From the NCBI RefSeq assembly GCF_002127325.2, contig NC_035443.2:32849930-32913929 (forward strand): DNA of 64,000 nt, written 5' to 3'. How positions within the stretch are numbered: the first letter of the stretch is position 1; every line of letters begins with the position of its first letter. Shown one piece after another: positions 43,387 to 56,347 of the stretch. The position numbers were made by a program, and so were the translations under genes. The notes beneath the pieces are model-generated. The model did no database searches, was not told the DNA's origin, and worked only from the letters and a program-made list of their open reading frames with translations. This stretch comes from Helianthus annuus. Lineage: Eukaryota; Streptophyta; Magnoliopsida; Asterales; Asteraceae.

Positions 43387-46300
43387 ATGGACAACGAAGT
43401 AAACCAGGAAAACCAGAATGATAATAACCCGAAGGACAATAACCCGAATAATGATAATCCGAACAATAATAACAATGGAAACCAAGTGGATCACATTGCC
43501 GTCCAACACATAGTGGCACAAGGGATAATAGATGAGATGCCATATATTATCAAAACAGTTAGGGAAGATGATAATAAAAGTAACCATAGTAGTTAACGAC
43601 CCACTGAACCTGAACACAGCGTAAACAATGGACCTATACTTCAAGCGCCCATTCCCAAAAGAAGAAGAACCATATCTTATGGTTGTTCTTATAAGGAATT
43701 CTAGTCTTGTAAACCAATGGAATTCTCAGGCAATGAAGGGGTCGTTGCAGCTCTACGCTGGATAGAAAAGACTGAAGCTATCTTAAAGATAAGCAAGTGT
43801 GCGTAAGAGGATAAGATAATGTTTGCCTCCAATCTGTTTAAGAACCCCGCCTTAGAATGGTGGAACACGATCCTCCAGTCTAGGGGAAGTGATAGGGTTT
43901 ACAATATGGAATGGGAGGAATTTAAGAATATGGTGGAAAGGAAATTCTTCCCTCCCAATGAAAAAAAAAACAGATAGCAAATAAGTTTTTAAACCTTAGG
44001 ATGACTGGAGTGGATAGTAAGGGTTATACTACATTATTCTTTGAATACGCTAGAATAGTACCAACCCTTGCATCACCTGAACAAGTATTAATCTCCCGTT
44101 ACATCTGGGGATTAATCAGTGAAATAAGGCATGTAGTCAAGGCAGCTAGACCTCAAACTATAGAAGAAGCTGTAGAACTAGCAAATACCTTGACAGATGA
44201 GTTAGTGCATACACGAGAAGAGGATCAAAGGAAGAACCTAGCTCAAAGGCTTACCCAAGAATTTCGCTCTGGAAATTCCAATCGTGGGAAGAATGTAGGT
44301 TCTACTTCTGCACCTTATTGCAAGTATTGCAAAAGGAAGCATTCTGGAAGATGCTCCATATATTGCAACTTTTGCAAAATATCTGGACACAAAGCAGAAG
44401 ACTGCAGGAAGAAACCTAACAACAGGATATGCTACAACTGTGGAGAACAAGGCCACATCAAGCCAAACTGTCCGAAATTAGCTCCAGCTACAAACAACAA
44501 GAATACCAAAAATGCTAGAGCATTTATTCTGACGGCAGATGAAGCCAAGATGATTCCTGACGTGATAGCCGGTATGTTTTTAGTTAATGATGTTTTTGCT
44601 AAAGTATTATTTGACTCTGGTGCGAACCAAAGTTTTATTAATACTTCATTTTGCAAACTTCTCAATCAACCATTAATTGAACTCCCACAAAAATGTCTAT
44701 TAGAGACAGCAACTAGAGAAACCGTTAGGATTTCTGAAATCTTGCAGGGAGCAAGAATAGAATTTATAAATCAAAGGTTTATTGCAAACCTTTACCCAAT
44801 GAATCTGGCAGGATTTGATGTTGTATTAGGAATGAATTGGTTAATAGCCAATAAAGCCAGTATTTTATGTGATCAAAAGTCAATCCAAGTAAATTCACCA
44901 AGGGGTGAAAAGATCACAATGAAAGGAGATAAACAATCTAGATCCACGAAATTCATCTCTGTGATGAAAACAGCAAGTTATATAAGAAAAGGATCATTAG
45001 TGTATTTGATTTCTATAATCACTAACACTAATGGAAAAGAACTGAAGGATATTCCAGTAGTATCTCAATTTTCAGATGTATTTCCAGAAGAATTACCAGG
45101 ACTACCTCCGGACAGGGAAGTTGAATTCAGAATACACCTGCTACCAGGAACATCGCCAATTGCCAAAGCACCTTACCGTTTGGCACCCGCAGAAATGTAG
45201 GAACTAAAGAAATAGTTAGACGAATTGTTGGAGAAAGGATTCATACAGCCAAGTTCATCACCATGTGTATGTGCATTGATTACCGTGAATTGAACAAGTT
45301 CACGATTAAAAATCGGTATCCATTACCAAGAATCGATGATCTGTTTGATCAATTACAAGGAGCTCGATTTTTCTCGAAAATCGATTTACGATCAGGATAT
45401 CATCAATTAAACATTCAGGAAGAGGACATTCCTAAAACCGCATTTAGAACAGTGTATGGCCATTATGAATTTATTGTCATGCCATTCGGTTTAACCAATG
45501 CCCCAGCTGCATTTATGGACATGATGAACCGGATATGTAAGCCATATTTGGATAAATTCATAATTGTCATTATAGATGATATTCTCATTTACTCTAAGAG
45601 TAAAGAGGAACATGCAAAACATTTGCACGCACTTCTAGGTTTATTGAGAAAAGAAAAGCTTTATGCTAAGTTTTCCAAGTGTGAATTCTGGTTAGAACAG
45701 GTACAATTTCTTGTACATTTAGTCAATCATGAAGGAATTCATGTAGATCCTACCAAGATCGAGGCAACTACCAAATGGAAAACCCCTGAGTCACCAACCG
45801 AGGTTAGAAGTTTCTTAGGATTGGCCGGTTATTATAGAAGATTTATTGAAGATTTTTCTAGAATATCCATTCCCTTAACTAAGCTAACCTGTAAATCCAT
45901 TAAGTTTGAATGTGGAGCAAAAGAAGAAGAAGCCTTTAGAATTCTTAAGCAAAGATTAACCAACGCACCCATACTAACGTTACCAGAAGGAAGGAACTGA
46001 AGACTTTGTAGTCTACTGTGACGCTTCTAAGTTAGGTTATGGATGTGTGTTAATGCAACGCCAAAAGGTTATAGCCTATGCGTCTAGACAGCTTAAGAAT
46101 CATGAGGAGAATTATTCAACCCACGATTTAGAATTAGGAGCTATAATTTTTGCCCTTAAGATTTGAAGACATTACCTTTACGATAGTAAGTTTACCATTT
46201 TCACTGATCATAAGAGTTTAAGGTATGTTTTCGGGCAAAAAGAGTTGAATATGAGGCAAAGACGCTGGATGGAGATACTTAGTGATTATGATTGTAATAT

Positions 46301-47827
46301 CTAGTATCATGCAGGAAAGGCAAATATAATGGCTGATGCTTTAAGTCGAAAGTATCATGAAAAGCCAAAAAGGGAACGTTCTCTTAAATAAAATCTGCAA
46401 GTAGATTTAAATTAACAGATTAGAAAAGCACAAGAATCAGTAATCAAGGATGATACTAAAAAATTAAAAGGAATGATAAAGGAACTAGATCAAGGAACGG
46501 ATGGAATTTGGAGATTCCATAAGAAAAGAATGTGGATACCTAAATTAGGAAACGTACGCTACCATATATTAGAAGAAGCCCGTAAGTCTAAATATATGAT
46601 GCATCCTGGAAGTGATAAGATGTATCAGAACTTAAGAAAGAATTTCTGGTGGATAGGAATGAAAAAGGATATTGCAGCTTATGTTTCTAAGTGTTTAACC
46701 TGTTCACAAGTTAAAGCTGAACATCAGAAACCCTCAGGTTTATTGTAGCAGTTAGAGATGCCAGTTTGGAAATGGGAAGTGATAACAATGGATTTTGTTA
46801 CCAAGTTACCCAAAACAAGGAAAGGTAATGATACAATCTGGGTGATTGTAGACAGGCTAACTAAGTCAGCTCATTTCCTACCAATGAAGGAAACTTTCAG
46901 TATGGAACAATTAGCTAAGTTGTATGTAAATGAAATAGTTTCATTACATGGAATTCCTTTATCGATTGTTTCTGATAGGGATAGCTGTTTTACCTCTCAT
47001 TTTTTGACAAGTTTCCAAAAAGCAGTGGGAACCAAGTTGAATCTAAGCACCGCTTATCATCCTCAAACGGACGGACAAATCGAAAGGATAATTCAAACAA
47101 TGGAAGACATGCTTAGAGCTTGTGTAATTGATTTCGGAGGTAATTGGGACGATCATTTACCATTAATAGAATTTTCTTATAATAACAGTTATCACAAAAG
47201 TATCAATGTTGCACCATTCGAAGCACTTTATGGACGAAAGTGTCAAACCCCAGTCTGTTGGGCAGAAATTGGGGAAAGCAACTATCTGGACCTGAAATAG
47301 TGCAAGAAACAACCGACAAAATCATTCAAGTCAAGGAATGACTGAAAGCAGCACGTGATTGACAGAAGAGTTATGCTGATAATAGGCGAAAGCCCTTGGA
47401 ATTTCAGGTAGGTGACAAAGTGTTATTGATGGTCTCTCCTTGGAAAGGAGTAGTCAGATTCATCAAAAGAGGAAAGCTAAGCCCCAGGTATATTGGACCT
47501 TTTGAGATTATTAGAAGAATAGCACCTGTAGCCTGTCAGCTACAACTGCCAGAGGAAATGGCAGGAATACATGATGTATTTCATGTATCAAATCTCAAGA
47601 AATGCTTAGCTGATGAATCACTGGTGGTACCTCTTAAGGATATAGAGGTAAATGAGAAGTTAAAATTTGTAGAAAGTCCCCAACAGATTGAAGATAGGAA
47701 AGTTAAGAACCTCAAGCACAAGAGATTAGTTCTAGTCAAAGTGAAATGGGACTCCAAAAGAGGACCAGAATACACTTGGGATCTTAAATCAGAAATGCAA
47801 AGGAAATACCCACACCCGTTCCAGTAG
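43387..47827 (+). pseudogene. gag-pol: Gag-Pol of element E2, heavily mutated
   Basis: Domains still visible: gag start MDNEVNQENQ at 43387; gag core to about 44230; zinc knuckle CYNCGEQGHIKPNC near 44430; protease DSGA near 44610; RT core (here IIDD) near 45570; RNase H near 46010; integrase with H2C2 (46590-46710) and D/D/E (about 46790-47090); chromodomain ending PHPFQ-TAG at 47827. Damage: stops near 43595, 43704 and 43807; frameshift in a poly-A run near 43963; stops near 45199 and 45213; a 43-bp deletion at 45266 with ATG microhomology; a 1-bp change near 45990; stops near 46165, 46303, 46746, 47339 and 47360. Many are CAA/CAG/CGA to stop or TGG to TGA. It cannot make a working polyprotein. 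Confidence 0.9.
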
Positions 47828-47850
47828 ATCTCGAGGACGAGCTCAAAAAC

Positions 47851-47863
47851 AAGGTGGGGAGGA
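47851..47863 (+). promoter_or_regulatory. Polypurine tract of element E2
   Basis: AAGGTGGGGAGGA directly before the LTR start at 47864. Confidence 0.85.
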
Positions 47864-49204
47864 TATAACAACCCTCCAAAATAATCCGACACCCTAAAAA
47901 TATTTAGAGTGCCCCAATATATCCTAAAATACACCCCATATACGAAAACAGACCCTGAATACCTTTATTTTTATTAAAAATAAATAAAAACAAGATTTTT
48001 ACTTCGCTCGCGGGCCGCGAAGGCCTTGCCTTCAGGCTACGCGGGGCGCGACAGTCAGCCACCAGTGCGAGCCCAGGCTGCCACGTGTCATGATCGTGTC
48101 GAAGCTAAAATCGACGAATCAGCAGCCCTAGAGCCTACAACCCTACGTCGCGGGCCGCGAAGGATCATCCTTCGGCTTTCGCGGGCCGCGAGGGAGTCCA
48201 ATATCAGCCCTATATATAGCAACGAAGGATCCAGTCGACAAACCGTTCAAATTTCTTTTCTCTCTCGAATTTCTAAGTAATAGAAGCTATTCTCGGGTAT
48301 AATACCCCTTAAATAATGAAGTCCTGCCTCGTTGTAAGTATCATAACCCCAGTTACGTATTAGATACGCTGCCCGATTGATCCAGGGTTCCGTAACGGCT
48401 GTCGTGGTTCTGCCCGACGTAGTCGTTGGAATGTCGTCTTGGGGATGGTATTACTAATGTAAATATTGGGTTATTATACTAACGCATGTGCATTTGTGTA
48501 AATTATAGATAATCACCAGGAAACCCTTAAAGAAAACCTAAGACAGCAATGTGAGTAATCTCCTTTTTGTAAACTGTTTTTTACAAAACCTTAAATATTT
48601 TATAATGTGATTAAGCAGTGATTGAGTCTTTGTAATTCTTCAATTACTGCCAGTATGTTGGGGTTTTGTATACAAAATGTGGAACACGTTACCATTGGAC
48701 AAAGAGTTAGCCAATGGGTAATATGACCCACCAGTCAGGATTGACAGTACTGAATGAGTAATTGTGTAGATGTAAACATTGTAATCGCTCTCAATACTGT
48801 TAAAAGATAAAACTCTTCTTGATTAAACTCAGATTCACTCACCAGTATTTCCCACTGACAAAATGTTTTTAAATGCGTTTAAGGTAACAAAATGTGACAG
48901 CCAACTAGAAGCCAGCTGGACAGCACTGAAGGATTGGAAAAGTGGCTATAAAAGTTACCTAAATAAAGAAGATGTGTTATTTCAATAAAATGAGATTTAC
49001 TCCTATAAATCAGTTTGTAATGAAAACTTGGGTTTTATCCCAAGATAATTATTTATATAAAATGTGGTGTTTTACTCTGATAAAATATTTCCTAACTACG
49101 GTCCTAATGTATTTTCCGCTGCCAAATTGATAAACACCGATACCACCAATATTGATTCTCGCGGCCGCCCGTTCCCGGGACAGATAGGGGGCAGGGGTTG
49201 CACA
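47864..49204 (+). repeat. 3' LTR of element E2
   Basis: 1341 bp, TATAACAACCC to GGGTTGCACA, followed by CTATA. Confidence 0.9.
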
Positions 49205-49209
49205 CTATA

Positions 49210-52200
49210 TCCTTAAGAGGTACTACCAGTGACTCATCAGTAAAGCATTTCTTGAGATTAGATACATGATCATGTATTCCTGCCATTTCCTCTGGCAGTT
49301 GGAGCTGATAGGCTACAGGTCCTATTCTTCTAGTAATCTCAAAAGGTCCGACATACCTGGGGCTTAGATTTCCCTTTTTTATGAATCTTACCACTCCTTT
49401 CCATGGAGAGACTTTCAATAACACCTTGTCACCTACTTGAAATTCCAATGACTTTCGTCTGTTATCAGCATAACTCTTTTGTGATTGCGTGCTGCTTTTA
49501 GTCGTTCCTTGACTTGAATGATTTTGTCGGTTGTTTCTTGTACCATCTCAGGTCCAGATAGTTGCTTTTCCCCAGTTTCTGCCCAACAGACAGGGGTTCG
49601 GCACTTTCCTCCATAAAGTGCTTCGAATGGTGCAACATTGATACTTGTGTGATAACTGTTATTATAAGAAAATTCTATTAATGGTAGATGATCGTCCCAA
49701 TTACCCCCGAAATCAATTACACAAGCTCTAAGCATGCCTCCATTGTCTGAATTGTCCTTTCGCTTTGTCTGTTCGTTTGAGGATGATAAGCGGTGCTTAG
49801 ATTCAACTTAGTTCCCATGGCTTTTTGGAAACTTGTCCAAAAATGTGAGGTAAAACGACTATCCCTATCAGAAACAATTGATAAAGGAATTCCATGTAAT
49901 GAAACTATTTCATTTACATATAGCTTAGCTAATTATTCCATACTGAAAGTTTCCTTCATTGGTAGGAAATGAGCTGACTTAGTTAGTCTGTCTACAATCA
50001 CCCAGATTGTATCATTACCTTTCCTTGTTTTGGGTAACTTGGTAACAAAATCCATTGTTATCACTTCCCATTTCCAAACTGGCATCTCTAACTGCTACAA
50101 TAAACCTGAGGGTTTCTGATGTTCAGCTTTAACTTGTGAACAAGTTAGACACTTAGAAACATAAGTTGCTATATCCTTTTGCATTCCTATCCACCAAAAA
50201 TTCTTTCTTAAATCTTAATACATCTTATCATTTTTAGGATGCATCGTATACGTAGACTTATGGGCTTCTTCCAGTATACGGTGACGTAGGTTTCCTAATT
50301 TGGGTATCCACATTCTTTTCTTATGGAATCTCCAAATTCCATCTGTTCCTTGTTCTAATTCTTTAATCATTCCCTTCAATTTTTCTGTATCGTCCTTGAT
50401 TACTGATTCTTGTGTTTTTCTAATCTGTTCATTTAAATCTACCTCTAGGTTGAATCTAAGAGAACATACTCTTTTTAGCTTTTCATGATACTTTCGACTT
50501 AAAGCATCAGCTACCACATTTGTCTTTCCTGCATGATACTGGATATTACAATCATAATCACTAAGAATCTCCATCCAGCGTCTTTGTCTCATATTCAATC
50601 CTTTTGCCTGAAGACATACCTTAAACTCTAATGATCTATGAAAATGGTAAACTTACTGCCGTAAAGGTAATGTCTCCAAATCTTAAAGGCAAAAATTATG
50701 GCTCCTAATTCCAAGTCATGGGTTGAATAATTCTCTTCATGATTCTTAATTTGTCTAGACGCATAGGCTATAACCTTTTGACGTTGCATCAACACGCAAC
50801 TATAGCCTAACTTAGAAGCGTCACAATAGACTATAAAGTCTTCAGTTCCTTCTGGTAACGCTAGTATGGGTGCGTTGGTTAACCATTACTTAAGAATTCT
50901 AAAGGCTTCTTCCTGTTTTGGTCCCCATTTAAACTTAACAGTTTTACAGGTTAGCTTCGTTAAGGGAATGACTATTCTAGAAAAATCTCGAATAAATCTC
51001 CTATAATAACCAGCCAATCCTAAGAAACTTCAAACCTCAGTTGGTGACTCAGGGGTTTTCCATTTGGTAATTGCCTCGATCTTGGTGGGATCCACATGAA
51101 TTCCTTTATGATTGACTAGATGTCCAAGAAACTGTACCTGTTCTAACCAAAATTCACACTTTGAAAACTTAGCATAAAGCTTTTCTTTCCTTAATAAAGT
51201 TAGAAGTACGTGCACATGATTTGCATGTTCCTCTTTACTCTTAGAGTAAATGAGAATATCATCTATAAAGACAATTATGAATTTATCCAAATATGGCTTA
51301 CATATTAGGTTCATCATGTCCATAAATGCGCCTGGGGCATTGGTTAAACCAAATGGCATGATAGTAAATTCATAATGACCGTACCTTGTTCTAAATGCGG
51401 TTTTAGGAATGTCCACTTTCTGTACCTTTAATTGATGATATCCTCATCGTAAATCGATTTTTGAGAAAAATCGAGCTCCTTGCAATTGATGGAATAGATC
51501 ATCGATTCTCGGTAATGGATACTGATTTTTAATCATGACGTTGTTCAATTCGCGGTAGTTAATGCACATACGCATAGATGCGTCTTTCTTCTTAACGAAT
51601 AAGATTGGCGCTCCCCATGGCGAGGAACTTGGCTGTATGAATCCTTTCTCCAGCAATTCGTCTAACTGTTTCTTCAGTTCCTGCATTTCTGCGGGTGCCA
51701 AACGGTAAGGTGCTTTGGCAATTGACGTTGTTCCTAGTAGTAGATGAGTTCTGAATTCGACTTCTCTGTCTGGCAGTTGTCCTGGTAATTCTTCTGGAAA
51801 TCCATCTGAAAACTGAGATACTACTGGAATATCTTTTAGTTCTTTTCCTTTAGTGTTAGTGATTATGGAAATCAAATACACTAAAGATCCTTTTCTTATA
51901 TAACTTGTTTTTTTCATCACAGAGATGAATTTTGTGGATCTAGATGGCTTATCTCCTTTAATTGTGATCTTTTCACCCTTTGGTGAATTTACTTGGATTG
52001 ACTTTTGATCACATAAAATAATGGCTTTATTGGCTATTAACCAATCCATTCCTAGTATAACATCAAATCCTGCCAGATTCATTGGGTAAAGGTTTGCAAT
52101 AAACTTTTGATTTAAAAATTCTATTCTTGCTCCCTGCAAGATTTCAGAAATCTTAATGGTTTCTCCATTTGTTGTCTCTACTAGACATTCTTGTGGGAGT

Positions 52201-53507
52201 TTAGTTAATGGTTGATTGAGAAGTTTGCAAAATGAAGTATTAATAAAAATTTGGTTCGCACCAGAGTCAAATAATACTTTAGCAAAAACATCATTAACTA
52301 AAAACGTACCGGCTATCACGTCCGGAATCATCTTGGCTTCATCTGCCGTTAGCACAAATGCTCTAGCATTCTTAGTAGTCTTATTGCCCATGGCTGGAAC
52401 TAGTTTCGGACAGTTTGGTTTGATGTGACCCTTTTCTCCACGGTTGAAGCACATCCCATTATTAGGTTTTCTCCTGCAATCTTCTTCCTTGTGCCCTGGT
52501 ATCTTGCAGAAATTGCAGTAAGTGGAGCATTTTCCCGAATGCTTTTTCTTGCAGGCCTTGCAGTAGGGTGCAGAGGTAGAACCTATATTTTTCCTACGGT
52601 TGGAATTTCCATAACGAAATTCTTGGGTAAGCCTTTGAGCTAGGTTTCTCCTCTGGTCTTCTTCTCGTGTGCGCACTAATTCATCAGTCAAGGTGTTTGC
52701 TAGTTCTACAGCTTCTTCTATAGTTTGAGGTCTAGCGGCCTTGACTACATGCCTAATCTCACTGATTAATCCCCAGATGTAACGAGAGATTAATACTGGT
52801 TCTGGTGATGCAAGGGTTGGTACTATTCTAGCATATTCAAAGAATAACGTAGTATAACCTTTACTATCTACTCCAATCATCCTAAGGTTTAAGAACTTAT
52901 TTGCTATTTGTTCTTTTTCATTGGGAGGGCAAAATTTCCTTTCCACCATGTTCTTAAATTCCTCCCATTCCATATTGTAAACCCTGTCACTTCCCCTAGA
53001 CTGGAGGATAGTGTTCTACCATTCTAAGGCTGAGTTCTTAAACAGATTGGAAGCAAACATTATTTTATCCTCTTCCGCGCACTTGCTTATTTTTAAGACA
53101 GCCTCAGTCTTTTCTATCCAGCGTAGAGCTGCAACGGCCCCTTCATTGCCCGAGAATTCCATTGGTTTACAAGACTAGAACTCTTTATAAGAACAACCAT
53201 AAGATATGGTTCTTCTTCTTTTAGGAATGGGCACTTGAAGTATGGGTCCATTGTTTACGCTGTGTTCAGGTTCAGTTGGTCGTTTACTGCTATGGTTACT
53301 TTTATTATCCGCTTCCCTAACTGTTTTGATAATATATTGCATTGCATCTATTATCCCTTGTGCCACTATGTGTTGGATGGCACTATTACCGACTTGGTTT
53401 CCATTGTTATTGCTGTTCGGGTTATCATTATTCGGATTATTGTCATTCTGGTTATCATCATTCTGGTTATTATCATTCTGGTTTTCCTAGTTCACTTCGT
53501 TATTCAT
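49210..53507 (-). pseudogene. gag-pol: Gag-Pol of element E1, heavily mutated
   Basis: The minus-strand gag ATG is at 53507, with a stop 6 codons later. Blocks visible: gag core (52973 downward, [18 protein letters not shown]), protease DSGAN near 52255, RT core [10 protein letters not shown] near 51265, RNase H near 50820, integrase (about 50250-49600), and the start of the chromodomain-linker to 49210, where E2 cuts it. The zinc knuckle near 52440 reads [14 protein letters not shown]: its second Cys is Arg. Several frames are broken (near 53165, 51435, 51025, 50600, 50215, 49930 and 49735). The family role is as for element G; this copy is dead. Confidence 0.88.
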
Positions 53508-53553
53508 CTGAATTTTAAACATTTACCACATATTAATATCATAAGATAATATT

Positions 53554-55040
53554 TATAACAACCCAAATATAAACCGAGACCCTCATAATAATTTTGACAC
53601 CCTAATATATTTAAAATGTCTCAATATGTTTTTATATGCACCCCGTATGTGAAAACCGAGCCCAAAATACAATATAACATATAAAATAAATTAAAAACCC
53701 TAAATCTTAAGTTGAGGCGGGCCGCGTATGACCTCACCTCAACTTAACGCGGGCCGCATTAGGGTATAACCGGACTCCGCTGAAATCCTTAGTTCATGCG
53801 GGCCGCGTATGAGTTCGTCTAAGTTCATGCGGGCCGCGAGCGACCCAAGTTGTGGCACAGCCCGGTGATGACACGTGTTAGCATCATGTCGAACCTAGTA
53901 GATGACCGGACCAAGCTATACGTTGACCGCATTTTGACGCGGGCCGCTTAAGGCTTAGCCTTACTTTACGCGGGCCGCCTGGAAGTCCGATTTCAGCATT
54001 ATAAATAGAACGCAACGGGCCTTCAGTCTGTTCGTTCACTTTCTTTCTTTCTCACTAAATTTCTGTAGTGGCGTTACTATACCCGGGCATTATACCCCCT
54101 AATTAGCGAGGTTCTGCTACGATGTAAGTATTATAACCCCTGGAGACGTATTAGATACTCTGGCCGATTGATCTAGGGTTCCGTAACGGCTGTCGTGGTT
54201 CTGCCCAACGTAGTCGTTGGAATGCCGTCTCGGGGAGGGTATTACTAATGTTAAAATGGGTTATTATACTAACACACGTGCATTTGTGTAAATTATATAT
54301 ATTCACCAGGAAACCCTAAAGGATAACCTAAAACAGCAATGTGAGTTAATCCTCTTTTTATATACTCATTTTTGTGAGTTGATCCACTTTTTGTAAATCT
54401 TTTTGTTAACTGTTTTTACAAAACCTTAAATATTTCTTCATGTGAAAGACAGTTATTGAGTATTTGTAAGGGTACAATTATGATGGTATATTTGGGGTTT
54501 TGTATACAAAATTTGTTACCACCTTGGGAGAGGAGTAACATGACCATAAGTCAGATGACAGTACCATGGATGTTAATTGGTATTACCTGTAAACAAATGT
54601 AATTGCGGATGCTCCCTCAATACTGTACACTATGAAAATGGTTTTATTTAAACTTCACTAAATTGGGATTCACTCACTAGTATTTCCCACTGACAAAATG
54701 TTTTTAAAACGCGTTTCAGGTAACAAAATGTGAAAGCCAAATAGAAGCCAGCTGGACAGCACTGAAGGCTTGGAAAAGTGGCAATAAAGTTACCTAAGAA
54801 TAAAATGGATGTTTTTATTAAATAAATAGGATTTATTCCTATGAAATTACATGTACTGAAAACTTGGGTTTTACCCATGTGTTTGATATTATAAAATGTG
54901 GTGGTTTACTCTGATTTAATATTTCCTAACTACGGTCCTGATGAAAATTTCTGCTGCCAAATTGGATAAATAAACGTGATACCACCGAAACTGGCTCACG
55001 GCCGCCCGTTCGCGGAAACTAGGGATCGGGGGCTGTGACA
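53554..55040 (+). repeat. 5' LTR of element F
   Basis: TATAACAACCCAAAT start, TGTGACA end; same length as the 3' LTR. Confidence 0.94.
53717..54007 (+). promoter_or_regulatory. U3 promoter of F: six GCGGGCCGC motifs plus TATA box
   Basis: GCGGGCCGC at 53717, 53749, 53798, 53829, 53939 and 53970; TATAAATA at 54000-54007. Inverted repeats lie around the motifs (AAGTTGAGG ... CCTCAACTT around 53709-53744; AAGGCTTAGCCTT at 53950-53962). A G-box in GACACGTGT at about 53870. The array is kept in the 3' LTR (TATA 61359-61366), where two motif copies have CG-to-TG type changes. Confidence 0.75.
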
Positions 55041-55045
55041 AAAGG

Positions 55046-55057
55046 TGGTATCAGAGC
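55046..55057 (+). promoter_or_regulatory. Primer binding site of element F (tRNA-iMet)
   Basis: TGGTATCAGAGC, 5 bp after the LTR end. Confidence 0.9.
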
Positions 55058-55189
55058 TATGCCACTGATTCAGCCACAGAAGTGTTCTTCTGACATCAAA
55101 ATTCAAAGTGTTAGGAAATAAATTACGGGAATACGTGCATAAATTTATTTTCTTGCTATGTGTTATCTGACTATTTGTTAGTTTACAGT

Positions 55190-56048
55190 ATGAGCGACCA
55201 AGGACCCTCTGACGCCTATCGTCAATTGTCTGGTTCGCCTAGGAGCGAAGACACCTCCTCTTCTCAGCCTGCCCTCTCAGGGTATTCTGCTGACACGGAA
55301 GAAGGAATCTTTGTGTTTAAGGCTCAATCTGAAGAGCCATTTCCTCAGAAAAAAGAGGGGATGGTTCAGTAGGGGAGCGCACGAGCGTAGGAAACGAATG
55401 AAAAAGTTGCAGGAACAACAAGTGTTAGCCGCAGCAAAAAGAGAGACTGATGCTTATAATCAGGATATGCTCAATAGGGGTATAGCTAATATCCATATTT
55501 TAGCAACCACTGCTGCTGACCCAAACCTGGAACAAATGCTAGCACCCCAACCACAACCACAAAATCCTGACCAACCCATGGAAGTAGAAAATCAAATAGA
55601 AATGCCTGATTACAGCCCGGAAGAGATACCTAGGGTACCTGCACCAAATCCTCTAGACCCAAACAACTACGACCCCTGGTGGGACGATGTTAGGGACTAC
55701 GTGCAACAAAACCCAATACAGGAAAATGTGCCAATGCCCAACTTAGGAGCCTACCCAGGGTTAGATCCTCAAGATCCCTACAACATTAGTGATGCATATG
55801 TTAGGGAAATTTTAGAGAATCCATACCCATACCAGGCCCCTATGCCTCCATATCAGGAACCCGCACCCTATATTCCAAACCCAGTCCTAGAACCTGCACC
55901 CCCAATGAGTGTAGAAAATGTCCAAGAACTTAGGACCTTCGGTGAGGAAATTTTAGAAAGCAGTGAGAGAATGCAACAGGTGGGAGAACGCCTCGTATGG
56001 AAATACGATGAGCGTAATATGGATTTTTGGATGAATCCATATCAGTGA
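55190..56048 (+). pseudogene. Accessory ORF of element F, one frameshift
   Basis: Starts MSDQGPSDAYRQL at 55190; a +1 change in the A/G run near 55346-55360 shifts the frame, after which the ORF is open to the TGA at 56046-56048 (WMNPYQ). It is otherwise intact: basic GWFSRGAHERRKRMKK segment, Pro/Asp/Tyr-rich middle (PNPLDPNNYDPWW, PYQAPMPPYQEP), and the conserved end RTFGEEILESSERM...ERLVWKYDERN. Same protein family as in E2 and E1; function unknown. Confidence 0.7.
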
Positions 56049-56347
56049 ATGTGATGGCAGGAACGGTAATAGTAATAATAATAATATAGTATAATATACT
56101 ATAATAATATATGTGTGTATGTGTTAGAAAAAAAAAACACTATGGATGCCTACTATTAGTATTATAGCTTTACATTTCAGTCGGTATTGTAATTTAAATT
56201 TCAGTACTGGTGTGTAATGATGCATACTATATAAATAGAGTAAAAGTCGCAATGCTCGACGCTTTTGGCTAAAAGTGTGTGTCATGTGATTGGCTATATT
56301 CAAATATTATTTGTGATATTAATATTTGGTAAATGTTTAAAATTCAG

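Larger units (their letters stand above)
40594..49204 (+). mobile_element. Element E2: Ty3 chromovirus, plus strand, inserted in E1
   Basis: LTRs at 40594-41917 (1324 bp) and 47864-49204 (1341 bp); the length difference comes mostly from a small deletion in the first (near 41454). TSD CTATA. Primer site at 41923, accessory ORF at 42071-42913, trinucleotide repeat at 42931-43163, gag-pol at 43387-47827, purine tract at 47851. Coding regions are decayed. It inserted in opposite orientation into a member of its own family. Confidence 0.92.

Noticed and set aside
53235..53549. Plus-strand 104-codon hydrophobic frame (membrane-like)
   Set aside because: It is the complement of an Asn/Asp-rich gag N-terminus (AAT/GAT codons read as ATT/ATC).
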